From: Apus apus
Taxonomy: Eukaryota > Chordata > Aves > Apodiformes > Apodidae
Length of the DNA stretch: 64,000 bases
Direction: 5' to 3'
Assembly: GCF_020740795.1 (NCBI RefSeq)
Contig: NC_067285.1
Coordinates: forward strand, 38,538,511-38,602,510
Of this stretch, positions 1-13,000 are shown in pieces. The notes beneath the pieces were generated by a model that saw only the letters and a program-made list of their open reading frames with translations, did no database searches and was not told the origin of the DNA. The position numbers and the translations under genes were made by a program. Numbering within the stretch: position 1 is the stretch's first letter; each line of letters begins with the position of its first letter.

Positions 1-2755
1 TTACAGTGTTTCTTCATAAAACAGAAATTACATTTATTCAGCTCACCAGCCCTTTGCACGAGGCAGGATTTTAGTCCCACGGAACTCCTCGGTTTTGCCT
101 TCGGAAGGACTGCCCTCTAGAGCAGGAACCATGTCTGTTCTCTTTTGTCTAGGCATTGAGTGTGGAGATGATTATATTTTTGTTTAATACCCTAAGGCTG
201 TAATGGAACACAAACCTTAGAGGCTATAACTTTTACTCTTTTGGCAACTCTTGAATCTAAATTAACTCCACAGAACCAAGACAGACTAAAACTGCTCCAG
301 GGGTTACCAGACATGGCCCTCAGGATGGAGGTCTTAGCAAGCTTTTCCAGCCCTTGCTGGAAAATTCCAGCCCACGCTGAATGTACTTTCTTTACAGCTC
401 TCATGTTTGCATCACTCAAGGGCTTGAGAGGTGTGGAAGACCACTGAAAACAGGCAGGATTTGCAATTGCTTGGCTACAACTCGGAAACTTCTAACTTCA
501 GCTCTATTTACCCTGCCAGGCTCATTTTTGGCAATGCTTTTGTAAATCAAAGATTTAAAACTCAGCTATAAAATCTAAAGAGTTAGAGTTGTTACACTTT
601 TACTCTGTCATCCTCATAAAACACTAGAAAGGACTCATTTGAAGATGATACTTTTGGGGTGTTTAAGCACCCTTTAGAAAACCCATTTGCCATTTCAAAC
701 AAGCCTTGGCTATTTGGTTACTCCTCAGCACATACAGGTTTTGCCCTTTACAAACTGATTTGCAAAAAGCCACACTCCCTTCAGCTGGTTCAATACAGAC
801 AGAGGTTTGTGCTCCGAGCAAAGGGATGCCACTGGATGCAAAGCTCAGACTGACAGCCCTGTGGTGCTGCTTGACATCAACCAGGATTGTTGTTTTCCCA
901 CTAGAGCTGCTGCAAATGACTGGGCTTTTTTCAAGGCTGTTGCTGTATCACCTCATGAGTGTAGAACATTCCTTATGAGATTTAAGAGGGCATATTAAGA
1001 TAGAATTAAGCTTAGTGGAAATCTATTGGAATGATGAATCTGCTCTGTAGAATTCACTGAGCTAGCTAAAATAGACTATTGTATATTTCTTGAGCTAGCT
1101 GAACAGGTTATTGTGTTGTACATTTAGTAGAAAGATACTGGCTTGAAATTATGGTTTATGAAACCCACCTTCTTGGGTACATGGTTAGCTACAAATCTAC
1201 CAGTCAGCAACACAGGAGCACCCTGTAGATAGAGGTAACAGCCTAACCTTAAGAACACCTCTTCAGCAACCACAGGGGGCCCTGAGAGACCACCAAAACC
1301 CCTGAGGAAGCCCCTCAGCCACCTGTTGTGCACATGTAGTAAAGACAGGAACACTGGAATTAGTTCAAGGAAACATTACAAATATATATAACTTCCAAGC
1401 AAGGATGATCAACAGGCATGGTGCAGGTGTATAGAAGCTGAATGCTGTTAAGTAACTGAAAAGGAGAAAAATTGTAAACTTATAAAAAATTAGATTTTTA
1501 CAGATACTTAATAAAATTTATTGTTAAAGGGGTGTGGAGTTACATTCCATGGAAGACACTAGGAAAGCTTTCATTATATGTTAGCTGCTGATGAATAAAT
1601 GTTTTCTTATATGAAAAACAGTTGAGGTATGGATACATTTTTTTTAGTAACCTGCTTTGTAGTTGAATTAAGTTTATGTCTTACTTTTCAACTGAAAAAA
1701 TACAGATTTCTTCTTATAGTTCTTACAGGCTTGGAGCTGTTGCTTTTGTGGAAACAGAAGTCATAATGCTGTTTTCACAGAGATGTTGAAGGGGAAGAAA
1801 ACAAAGGGTTTCACCTGTGAATGTCTGGTGTGAGTAAAGCTTCTTGTTTCTAACAGTATAGTTGCTTCTCAGCTTTACTGAAAGTGTTACCTTTTAGTAA
1901 GTCAGTGACTTATTCCTGTGTTTGAGCAGTTTAGTCTTAACTTTACTTAGTTTTTTTTATTATTGGGTGCAAGAACACCTGTGCAGTTCTACTCTGCTTT
2001 TCAAAAGCAAAGATATGAATTGAAGAGGCTGAGATGAGGATTTACTGGTGAAAGTAAATGCAGGATTGAGTTACTTGGTTTGTTCATTTAATTGCTATGC
2101 TGAAGTCTGCAAGAGAGCAAAGATGCCTGAAAGCAAAGGCTAAGCATGGCAAGATGCTAACGAAAAAGCTAATTGATAAATGGTAAGACAAATATGTGAC
2201 ATATTGCAGTGCCTTTTTTTAATAGCAGAAAGCTTTTGTCCTAGTGAGTTGATCCACATCCAGGATCAGCTCTGAAAGCAGCAGTCACTCCAGACTCAAA
2301 CAGAAACAAAAAACAAAGTCTTGATAGCTGTGCAAGGTGCAAGAGATGATCTGCTCTATATGCATTAGCTGCTCTATATGCACACAGTGTAACCTACTAT
2401 CATGGCTTAGACTCTACCTTTCGAAGTCAGCTCCGTTGAATTGTTTTGGAAGAAGAGCAGTAGGTTCAGGCTGCCTCTGGTAACCTGTCAGCAAACATGA
2501 GCTTAGGTGGTTACACCTGGCTGTGATATCCCTACCATCATAACGAGAAGCCTTTTAGAGAGGAAAGCTTTGGCTCACTTCAAATGAGAAGCAAGACCAA
2601 TAATTTAGGCCCCCAACACTGCTGTGTTGAAGCTTTAATTTTGCTTTGCTACTCAATATCTGGATGTATAAGACAAATTATTATACAAAGTTATTTAGTA
2701 ATAATGTCACAGTATGCTACACAAAATAAATAACTTCAGTGTTGTGAGAAAGGTT
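1..2755. other. Left-edge non-coding region, possible 3' UTR of an upstream plus-strand gene
   Basis: No reading frame here resembles a protein and no exon with sensible splice sites was found. The DNA is AT-rich. On the plus strand there are AATAAA hexamers at 1510-1515 and 1594-1599, and near base 33 a TTTATT, which would read AATAAA on the minus strand. In human the gene beside this block, once its orientation is allowed for, is USO1. The stretch could therefore be the 3' UTR of that gene, but this is inference from synteny only. From about 1620 to 2755 I see nothing identifiable. Confidence 0.3.
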
Positions 2756-3335
2756 TGTGGTGCCAATGAACAGCCCCAGACGGATCCTGCAGCCAAGCAC
2801 AGTTTATTTACATTCTTGCCAGAATGGGTGACCTAAACAAGCAGGCACACCCACAGTCAGGGGAATAAGGGTTTATGTTCCCTATTCCCAAAGTTCCCTC
2901 CCCTGTTTCCCCCCTGGCTGGGCACTCCAGGGTTTACAGCCTCCCCGATGCTTCTAATTATCCTATAAGTTTCCTGCCCCTGTTCACACATCCCATTCTA
3001 GCAGGTTACTTTTTACCTTTTAAGGCAAAATTTTGACCTTTCTTGCCCCCTTGGCTGTCTTCCCAATTACCAAAGTGATCTATACCCACTGGTGCCATCC
3101 TGCCCTGAGGAGCAAGACAGAAGTGGCTTCGTTGGGTCTGATCTTGGGCCATAAATCCTGCTCCATGTTCAGATCCCCCAGATGGAGCCCAATTAAGTCT
3201 CTCAGGTTATTGGACCGTAAACCACTCCAGGTGTCATTGGAATGTGCAGGTATCTCACTTATCTCAAACAAACGATTATATTCCTAACACTAGAGTATAT
3301 ATGTATGTATATATATATATGAACCAAACCCAACA
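2756..3335 (-). mobile_element. Probable solo LTR of an endogenous retrovirus, reverse orientation
   Basis: The segment begins TGTGG and ends CAACA on the plus strand, so it has TG...CA-type ends on either strand. A TTTATT at about 2808 would be an AATAAA poly(A) signal on the minus strand, with roughly 50 bases of U5-like sequence after it. The composition (unrelated to the flanks) and the length of about 580 bp suit an avian ERV LTR. No internal gag, pol or env reading frame is present. I could not find a target-site duplication, so the boundaries are approximate. A TA-rich simple repeat at about 3296-3321 lies inside the 5' end of the LTR in its own orientation. Confidence 0.4.
3296..3321. 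repeat. TA/TATG simple repeat
   Basis: This is a short run of alternating TA with ATGT interruptions, followed 100 bases later by a small CATA run at about 3438-3452. It is likely to vary in length between individuals. No function is implied. Confidence 0.7.
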
Positions 3336-3973
3336 CTATGTTTTTAACACTCGAATGCAAAATCAACACTACATTTCACTTCTAACAGTGTGAACAAGCA
3401 GTTACCTCAAGGAAATATTAGAAGCTCTATGATGTTACATACATACATACATAGCTCTTAGAGCTAAGCTTTCCACGTCTTTGTTTTAAAGATAAACTAA
3501 TACACTTGAAAGTGTTTTTTTTGTGTGAAGGCTTCACCTCTGCTGCTGACCGTGTCTGTTCGCCTGTTCGAGATGTGAAATAACTTCCTTGAAAACAGGA
3601 GGCGGGAGGGAGGCTCATTTCTGGCGTGCTTTGGATACTGTGCTGCATCGCCGGAGCAAGGGTCTGTCCTCCCGTTCCCGGGAACATAAAGCCCTGGGGG
3701 AAAGAAGATGCAGCTGCTGGTGAGACGGGGAGGCAGGGGAAGCGCGGAGCTGTCGGCAGCTCCGTGCCGGGGTGCCTGGGAGTCCTTGCCGGTGCATCCT
3801 GCGTCAGGCAGACGAAGAGGAAACAAGCCAAAGCGCTGCGCTCTTTCAGCGGGGTGCGGTGGGGTGGGGTGGGGGTCGGTGCTGCCGGGGGCCCCCTCGG
3901 GGCCGCCGCCGGCCCGCGCCGCCGCCTCGCAGAAGTTTGTCCCTCGGCGGCGTCGGTGGGAGAGGGGCGGGCC

Positions 3974-3984
3974 AAGATGGCGGC
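3974..3984 (+). promoter_or_regulatory. YY1-type element just upstream of SDAD1 start
   Basis: The sequence AAGATGGCGGC matches the long YY1 consensus, which in ribosome-biogenesis and ribosomal-protein genes commonly sits a few bases downstream of the transcription start. That would place the TSS at about 3950-3975 and give a very short 5' UTR. The TSS placement is inferred; only the motif match is seen. Confidence 0.65.
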
Positions 3985-4015
3985 GCCCAGGGGGCGGCGC
4001 GGCCGGGGCCCGTGA
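3977..4015 (+). other. Possible 12-codon upstream ORF in the SDAD1 leader
   Basis: An ATG embedded in the YY1 element opens a 12-codon frame ([12 protein letters not shown]) ending in TGA at 4013-4015, six bases before the main ATG. It is in frame with SDAD1 and cut off by its own stop. It matters only if transcription starts upstream of 3977. With a TSS inside or after the YY1 motif it would be absent or too close to the cap to be used. Confidence 0.35.
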
Positions 4016-4021
4016 GCCGCC

Positions 4022-7000
4022 ATGTCGGGCCGGCAGGGCAACAAGCTGCCCAGCAACCTGCCCCAGCTGCAGAACCTGATCAAGCGGGACCCGGCCTCCT
4101 ACACCGAGGAGGTAGGAGCCGAGGGGGGCGGGGGGGCTGGGCGGCGGGGTTGGGGGGAGGGAGTTTCGGGGGGGCCGCGCTCACCCGCGCCCGCCCGGGC
4201 CTTGCTCAGTTCCTCCAGCAGCTCCACCACTACCAGTCCCATGTGGAGATCTTCACCTTCCAGCCGGACAAGCCCAGCAAGGAGCTGGCAGAGCTGGTGA
4301 TGTTCCTGGCGCAGGTGAGCCCTGGCCTGCCCGCGGGGAGCTCCCCGGGCCTGGCCCGCTCCTCGCGCCGGTCGCTTTTCCAGCCGCCTCCGTCGGGTGA
4401 CCCGAGGTTTTCGCTGGAGGTTTCAGCGGGGTCTGTCTCTGCCCAGGTTGCCCACTGCTACCCCCAGCACGTGGCCAGCTTCCCCCAGCAGCTGAAGGAC
4501 CTGCTCTCCTACCACCACACGGTGCTGGACGCCGACCTGCGCCTGGTGAGACCCGCGCCCGGGGGCCCTCGGGGCAGAGGGATGAGAGCCTCGGGCTGGC
4601 GTTGTAACCCGGGTGGAAGGTCGTATTTTGTGGAACGCTGGTTCTGACTCCCTGTTTCTCTCTCGCAGACCTTCTGTAAGGCTTTGATCTTGCTAAGGAA
4701 CAAGAACCTCATCACCCCCACGAGTTTGCTGGAGCTCTTCTTTCAGCTGCTGCGCTGTCACGACAAGCTGCTGCGGAAAGTAAGCCCTGCTTCCCAAAAC
4801 CAGTCCTGTTTTCCAGCAGGCGTTGGCTGCCTTGCCAGAAGAACTGCAGCACTGGCAAGGCAGCTGTTCTCCGTGGTAACAGGAAGAAGGTTCCATATTT
4901 CAGGTTATCTGCCCTGAAAGTGAAGATAATGTGCTTCCTGTCCCCAGAGTTACAAGGGTGGTCTGTGGTACAGGCTGGGCTTGCTAAAGCTGTGTTTCAT
5001 TTTCCTGCCTTGCTGTTGGTGCTGGAAATGAAGCACTTTTGGCAAATGCAGAAATGAAGAGTAGGTGAGACTTCCCAGGATAACTTCATGCTGTTTTGCC
5101 AGCTGTAATTTAAAGGGGAATTGGTATTAGCTGTGAGTGGTTTGGTCCCTCATCTTAGTACTTGGAGGCTGTGTGTGGGAGCAGTGATGCAGCTGCCTTG
5201 TTCTCTGCACGGCTTCCAGGGGTTCCTCCCTGTCATCTCTCCATTTACAGACTTTGTACACTCACATCGTGTCAGACATCAAGAATGTCAATGCCAAGCA
5301 CAAAAACAACAAAGTGAACACAGTAAGTATTTCAGCCTTTGGATATTCTGCCATCTAACCTCTTGATGTGCTGAAAGACCCAGAATAACTGTGCCCGTGC
5401 TCCTTCCTCAGACGCTGCAGAACTTCATGTATACTATGCTGAGAGACAGCAACCCTACTGCTGCCAAGATATCTCTGGATGTGATGATTGAGCTTTACAT
5501 GAGGAATATCTGGTAGGTCTGGCTGGTTCCACTTTCATTGTGGGGCAGCTCTCCTGACATCATGAGTGGCACATAGTGCATCATGTCAGACTGAAGGGCT
5601 GGGCCTCCTTTTTTCCTTTTTTGTGTTCCAGTTGATCTGTGTTTCATGGGATGTGGCTTAGCTGGGAAGAAACACTGTTGTGCATTGTCCCAGAGCTGTT
5701 GAGGTTGAGGCTTTGATATGTTAGTTGAGAACAGTATGGAAATGGTGTTGCATTTGAAACAGAAGCTGTGTGCAGCTTGCTTTTTTGAGCTTTTGCACTT
5801 AAAACCTGCTAATATTGGCACACAGCCTGTCTTGTACAGTGGGAGGAGCAATTTCCATGTAGCTTTTTGGTTTTTTTCTTTTTTTCTGAAGACTTAAATT
5901 CATTCTGGAAGACTGATCTACTAGGTACTTTGACTTCAGGGCTTTTTTAATGAGGCTGTAATATGGTTCCTATTTTTAGCAATAGCCTGAGAAATTGTTG
6001 CCTAGAGGTAAGTATTGAAAGGAGTAAAAGCCTCCTGCTTGCTCCTTGACTATAAAACATCTTAAGACTTATAAGCCCTTCAGTATGTAACTCCTGTGCT
6101 GCTCTTGGTTCTTGCACAGAAATGAAACTGTATAGAGATAAAAATGCAACAAGTGGCAGTTCTGGGGAGCAGATGAAAATAGATCAGTAGAAGGCAGAGA
6201 ACACAGGGGCTGCTGAAAAGTGTTGCTGGAAGGTAAAGACCTCTGCAATCTTAGGGAGTCAATTTTTAAGTAAGAGCAACTTGGTATGAAACCAAATTTT
6301 TTCGTGGAGCTTTGTTACTAATTTTGATTTTTAAAGCATAGTTTATTTCAACTATCGTGTTGATTTTCTAATGAAAGTTAGAATTCTGCACTGACCTTTT
6401 TTACCTGGTGGGAGCTTATCTTCTTTTATCGGAGGAAAAAGTGGAGTAATCTGTCTTCAGTTATCTTACTGGAGGTTGTTCTTTCTGCCCCTTCAGTCAC
6501 AGCATGAACTAGGTGGAGCACAAGTGTATTTGCTTATTTATATGAAGCTACTGTGATGTTGGAAGAAAATAAAATTATAGAAGCTTAATTTCTCAGCACA
6601 TCTGCTTTGAGAGACTTGATTTTAATGAGGCTTCCTAATTACTAGGAGTCACATTTTGTGAGGCTTTATTTTCTTTGAGGCTTTATTACTTGAAATGGCT
6701 AAACTTGCAAGGTAATGTACTGTTTTCCAGGAATGATGCCAAGACAGTCAATGTTATCACAACTGCCTGTTTTTCCAAAGTGACAAAGGTGAGAACAGAA
6801 ATCACTTGATGTTACCTGAGCTATGTTTTTCCTGTGGATGCAGCTTTTTATTTGGGTACTGTAATTGCTAGCAAGCTTCACTGGTGATTTGTGTTATGCT
6901 TGTTTTCTTTGCAAAATGCTGCTCATGTTGTGGGAGGAGGTGGCATTTGGCTCCTGTGCAGAGCAGCAGAATTGGAAGCAGGCTGGTGTGGGAAAGGTGT

Positions 7001-10000
7001 GTGTACGTGCCACTTCTGCTCAGCAGAGGCTGCCAGAATATTGCTTCTTTCTAATGAGCACTGTAAGGCTTTCATTTCTTACATGTGAAGAGTGCTGTTG
7101 TCCTGCCTGGGGGCTTGAGTACATATTAGGTCTTTTGTCATCCGTGTCAGTTCTGCTTTGCTGTGGGTTTTCAAAGCTGTTATGATTTGAGGCAAGTTTT
7201 TCAGCTATGAAGGTCCAAAAGCTGTTCCATTCAATAAAAATGAACTAGTCAAGACTAACAAAAAACCTGAGCAACGCTTTTAACCTAATAAATGTTTGGA
7301 CTTTTGAGCACTGTCTCGGGTATCAGCTGTGCAGGAGTTCCTGATAAGGTTCATGTGGAGCAATTGGATTGAAATGGCTTTGCGGAATGATAGGAAGAGA
7401 ATCTGCGTCTTTAAGCTTGCTCCAGGCATTGTGGAAGCTCAGCTGCTTATTGACTCTATGTGTGGCTCTGACTGTTGAGACTGGGCAGCAAAAATGGACT
7501 AAGTGTCTGTAAAACACCTGCAGATTTCAGTCTGATTTGTTTTGCTTTCTGTTAATACTCATGCCTGTAAAAAAACTGGGTAAACTAAGATGTAGATGTA
7601 TGTCTGTTGCAAGTCCTCTTGTCAGTTTGTCCTAGCTTACATTAACTTTGCTTTTCAGGTGTTAGTTGCTAGTTTGAAGTTCTTTCTTGGGAGAGATGAA
7701 GATGAAAAACAAGATAGTGACTCAGAATCTGAGGTGGGTGTTGTGAATTGATTCTTCCCTTCTCTGTTCTTCAAGCTGGTAGATCTGCCCTCCTTGTGAC
7801 CCTAGCTCTATCAGTCTGTCTGTTACTTATTTTTCAATCTTGTTTCCTACAGATGTTTCTGTGCCTCACAAAGTTCAGTGTGCTTGGCAGGTGGCCATGG
7901 AGATAGGAGGATGCCTTTGCTGTCTGTCTCTAAAGCTTATAGCTCCTTTGCTTTCCTATTGTTGTGATAGAAGCAGTTCACTTTGAAGACCTAAACAGGG
8001 GCGGGTCAGCCTAGTTCACAGGAGATGATTTGCTAGATGTGCAATGCAGAGTTGTGGGAAGAGGCTTTTCACTGTAGTGGGTGCTTGTTTAAGTTTCTAG
8101 CTGTCTGCTTTGTTTTCCCTTTTGTGCTCCACTTCCTATTTATGTCCAAATTAACATAATCCAGTTATCTTGAGAAGGCTAATAACCTGTGAAGAATGAG
8201 TGAACATTGTGTTCAGCAATGAGGTGAACAATGAGTGAACAGTGCTCTCTGACCAGATGTATAAACTACTGTATTGATGATCAAGTCTCTGGTCTCCCTT
8301 GCATGTAGGTATGTGGTGAGTTTTGTGGCATCAGTATTATAAATGCTACTGTATCTGTATGATATTTAGCAAGACGGAGAGATTTCCAGTACAGGACGGG
8401 ATCCTGATTCTTTGAGTTTCTCTGATTCCCATGTGAAGCCTGGTGTCACCTGAGCCTTGTTTTCCATTGCCTTCTGCAGGATGATGTTCCCACAGCCAGG
8501 GATCTGATGATGCGATACGCAACTAACAAGAAGAACACCAAGCGCAAGAAGAAACTGGAGAAAGCCATGAAGGTTCTCAAGGTGAGGGACGTCTGACCTG
8601 CCAGGGTTGGAACTTGATCCTTCACATACAGAGAGCTTGCTGCCCCTGGTGACTTGGCTACCTTTTGTCACCTCCTCTGGGTCAATGTCCTCAACTGTTC
8701 CAGCACCCATTGCCCAGGCATGTGCCATGTTTGTGTGGAAGAGCCATTTTTTGAAACAGTTTTAGAGCCTAAGTTGTGGATGAGTTCTACTCTGGGTACC
8801 TATTGTGTGGTCCCCTACGTCTAAGTGTGTGGTGTCTCAATAAGTAACTTTTAATGCAGCTCCTGTGAGGTGGCAGGAAACCCTGTGCAGTTGAAAAGCG
8901 TGATAGTTTACTTGTTAAAGCACCTCTTTGAAGAGAAGAATGATAAATAGAAGCTTTTAACAGCAGCCTGGAACTGAAGCAATTGCAGCTTTTTCAAATG
9001 TCTCTCTCTTTGCCATGCAGAAACAGAAGAAGAAGAGCAGGCCAGAAGTGTTCAACTTCTCTGCTATTCACTTGATTCATGATCCCCAAGGTAAGCATGC
9101 ACTATTTTGTCTTTTTTTTCAAGTTGTGTGTTATCCCAGACACTGAGGCTAGGACACAACTCTGCAAGGAGAAAGGCAGTGACAAGTAAATAGAAATGGG
9201 CCGTGTGATACTTGCAGTGTGCTTTATCTTACAGTTTCAGAGCACTGCAGAAGAGTGGTGTCAATCCTATTGTGCTTGATGTAGCACAACAGGTTCAGAC
9301 AAGGAAGAAGCAACGTTAAATCATCTACTTGATGTTGCTGCAAATCAGGATGTGGCTGTCTACCTTTCTTTTATCTGTGAAGGCCATAACTCGTGTGAAT
9401 AAGGAGTAGTTTATGATAGCTTCTTTGGCTTACCCCCTTCAAAAATATACTTCTATTATTATTTTCATGTTTCTCCAATATCACTTCATCTTAGTCTGAT
9501 CTAGTGAACCTCCACAGATTGTTTTTCAGATGAACCCAAAACATATCTATAACAAATCTAGCTTTAAATACTGAGTTTGTGCTTCTTATGTAGTGGAACT
9601 TGTTCTAGTGTTCCTCTCTGGACCTGTGGACAACTTCAGACCATGTAGTAGGCATGTGAGAATAAATGCAAGCCATTGGGAGAAGTGCTCTGGCCTCCTT
9701 GAATTTCTTCTGTGCCAAGGGCACTGGGCTTAAAAAACCAAACCAAACTGCCTTTTTAACCTTTATCCCAACAGAGTTCTGTATTGTGCTGTTTAAGTAA
9801 GCCATCAATTTCTTACTGCTTCTTCCAGACTTTGCAGAGAAACTGCTGAAGCAGCTGGAGAACTGTAAGGAACGATTTGAAGTGAAGATGATGCTCATGG
9901 ACTTGATATCTAGGCTAGTTGGAATACACGAGGTACATGCTCTGGTAACTTTATAATGATCTGATGGTAGCCAGCCTGGTTTGGATGCTGGCATGCCCTG

Positions 10001-13000
10001 GCCTTGTGCCTCTGGAAAACAGGGTTCAATTTGGCATGTTGAGAAGTGCAGATGTCTACTCAGGTAGCTGCCAGTGGGTCTCGTGGCATGGTACAGTGGT
10101 GTAGACTTGTGTGGTACTAAATGAGCTCTGCTAGAGAAACCTGTTGGCCTGGAGAATAGCTGAGCTGTCTCTAATAAACAGAATTTCCAATACTTGTGTG
10201 CTCCTGGGAGGCTTTTCAAAGGAGGAAGACTATTCAAAGGAGCTGGGTAATTGCCCACGACTGGCAGTCTCTAAGATACAGCTGAAGTGTTCTCAAAACT
10301 GCTGGAGAGTTTCTGTGTGGGAGAGAGAAATGTGTCCCTGAGGCAGAGGGGGAAGTGTCATACTGTAGGGTTTTGCTGCAGAGCACCCTAATTTAAATTC
10401 TGTGCAGTTTTAATAAGAACCACTCTGTGTTTCACAGAGCTTGGGGTTGAGCCTTATTTTTCCTTTGTAAAAATCACTTCCTCAGCTCTATATATGTCAA
10501 ACTCAAGAGGAGAATGTGTCATGTAATAAAATCCAAGGCATTTGGAGAGCAAACTGTATAGAATTCTTGATTTTTCTATGTCATATGAGGCTATGATGCT
10601 GATCTCAAGTTGTTAATCTGTTACAACTTCTTTCTTGCAGCTTTTTCTTTTTAATTTCTACCCCTTCATTCAGAGATTCCTGCAGCCCCATCAGAGAGGT
10701 AAGTAGCTACCAGCAGACAACACTGCTGGCCCATCGTGTCACATGCACAGTCAGTTCTTAGGTGGCAGTAGCTTAGAAGGAAGTAATAGTCCAGAGGGTG
10801 TGGATCAAGGAAGTAAAGGCCTTGATTACCAGAAGTGTGAAGGGCTTTGGACTTTTACAGAAGCTGTGTGCACTCAGTGCTCCTTACCTGAGTACTTGAG
10901 GAACTCCAGCAATAGCATAAAACAAATCTGCTGAGTCCCTACTTCCCTGCAAAGCATGACTGCCTTTTGCTGCTTTATTTTACTGGTGTTACACTCTAAT
11001 TCTAGAGCATTTCTTTTTCTCTCCTGGCTGTTAAAGGAGGGACTGCACTGCTGCTGGGATGGAGAGCAGAGGAGTTCCTAATGCTTGGTGGGAGAGGAAT
11101 GATGTTTGTCCTAAATAACTGCAGACTGAAATGGCTTTGAGACTTAGACTGAGCAGCTTGTTGAGTTAGCTATTTTGGTGGATGCATTTATTGGTCAGAC
11201 TAAGCTGCAGCGATATAAGTTGGTGTCTTCTTCCCCCTTTTCTCCCAGAAGTGACAAAAATTCTTCTGTTTGCTGCTCAAGCTTCACATCAGCTAGTACC
11301 ACCTGAGGTCAGTACTTCACCTGCCTTTCATGATGTTCGAACTTGAGTGGAATTGTGGGATGGCGGTAGAAAAGGGAATCTGGTCAGACCCTTTGTTTTT
11401 AAAAGCTTATAGTAACTTTAGATGCTTCTGCAAGTTACAAGGGATTGTTTTTTATAAAGGGAATAAAAACCACCCATGTCTGTCTTGATTTCTGTGAGGT
11501 AACTTGTCCAGAAAATATTTGCTGGCTGTAGTGAAAAGTCCTGAGCTCCATAATTCTGTGAAAAGGCCTCAGTCTGTTAATATGAACTCACTTTGACACT
11601 TTCATTAAATAACATCAAGTTTTATTTAACCTTTTTCCTTACTTGCAGATTATCCAGTCAGTGTTAATGACCATTGCCAACAACTTTGTCACTGACAAGA
11701 ATTCTGGGGAGGTCATGACTGTAGGGTAGGTACAGAATCTTACAAGAACTGTGAAAACTCTTTGTGGAAAAACTTTTATTTCTGAAGCCACCTGAAAATT
11801 ATTCCTGTCATTGATATTATGCCTTCAAGAATCTGCTTGAACAAAAAAGTTAGAATGGTATCTTAGCAGAAACTTTTCTTATTTTTCTTGGCACTGTTTT
11901 AAATTCCATGGAAAGATGGGTTTCTGTGCAACTCCAGGAATGGTGACTCCACCAATTTTTTGGGCAGATCTATTCAATCTATTTGTATATACTCAGTGAG
12001 TGGCTAGCAGCATAGCTCAGGACTCTTTGTGAATTAAATTTTGATACTATGGATTAAATGTTGCTCTTAGTGAAAGTGTTATGTACTTTGGTCAAGAAGT
12101 ATTTAATGTGTGAAGATGGTTTAAAATGGAATTTTTGTGAGCACATAGGCTTGTTATACTGTTCTTAGCCTGCTCACAGTTGACTCCAGAATGGTTTCTT
12201 GACTTTTTTTCCTTGGCCTGGGGATTGTTTGCTTCTCCTGTCTGCCTGGACCCAGACTTCACTTGCAGAATTTTGGTGTCTAGGTTCAGGCAACATAATA
12301 GCTGGAGGGTAGAGTATAGGCCAAAGATGGAGGATTTGGAAGAACCTTTGTACAGAGCTCCTTGTGATGTTCTTACACTAAATGTTGTATAAGTGCTTTA
12401 CAGGGTTCTTCAACTGCCAAATAATTAAGTCTATTATTGGGCCCGTGGGAGTTACTTCCAACTGCATTGTTAAGAATATAACTCTTCCAACTTTTTAGAA
12501 TCAATGCAATAAAAGAAATCACTGCGAGATGTCCCTTAGCCATGACCGAAGATCTGCTCCAAGACCTTGTTCAGTACAAGACTCATAAAAATAAAAGTAA
12601 GTGTATTTGCATGAGTAGAATTTATAATTTTTTCTCCTGTATAATAAGGTCCTCCATTGCTAAGCCTTTCGTAATAGTGATGTCTCAATTGTTTTTCTGT
12701 GGGTTGAGAGGTATCATTTTCAGGATGTCTGAGTTTCTCTATTTTCAGAATATATAGATAGGAGACAGAACAGTCAGGGGTGGTTTAGAGCAGGAGACCC
12801 AAAACTGAAGGGAAACTGCTTGCTGGAAAATATTGGACCTTATGGATGAGCTGGACCCTGCATTGGAGAAATCAGAGCTGTAACTTCAGAACAGGCATGA
12901 GCAGTTTTCTCAGAGTTCTGCTTTTCTAGACTTTTGATTCTCTTTATTTCTGGGTAGATGTGATGATGTCTGCAAGAACTTTGATACACCTTTTCCGTTC

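Larger units (their letters stand above)
3600..4620. promoter_or_regulatory. CpG-rich promoter region of SDAD1
   Basis: GC content rises sharply here, with many CpG dinucleotides from about 3600 through SDAD1 exons 1-3, against an AT-rich background on both sides. This is the pattern of a CpG-island promoter for a housekeeping gene. Directly before the start codon are a GGGGCGGG GC box (3964-3971) and a YY1-type element (3974-3984). I see no TATA box near the start. The limits were judged by eye. Confidence 0.7.

Noticed and set aside
3427-4083. 218-codon minus-strand frame opposite the SDAD1 promoter and exon 1
   Set aside because: Its Pro/Ala/Arg-rich N-terminal part comes from GC-rich CpG-island DNA read antisense, where stops are rare. 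It resembles no family I know and overlaps conserved SDAD1 exon 1.
3772-4647. 291-codon plus-strand frame across SDAD1 exons 1-3
   Set aside because: It reads through introns and includes SDAD1 exon 2 and 3 sequence in the right frame by chance of phase. The spliced model matches the conserved protein and the long frame does not.
9605-10258. 217-codon minus-strand frame over SDAD1 exon 11
   Set aside because: It is antisense to a conserved exon and intron with no recognised domain, so it is treated as chance.
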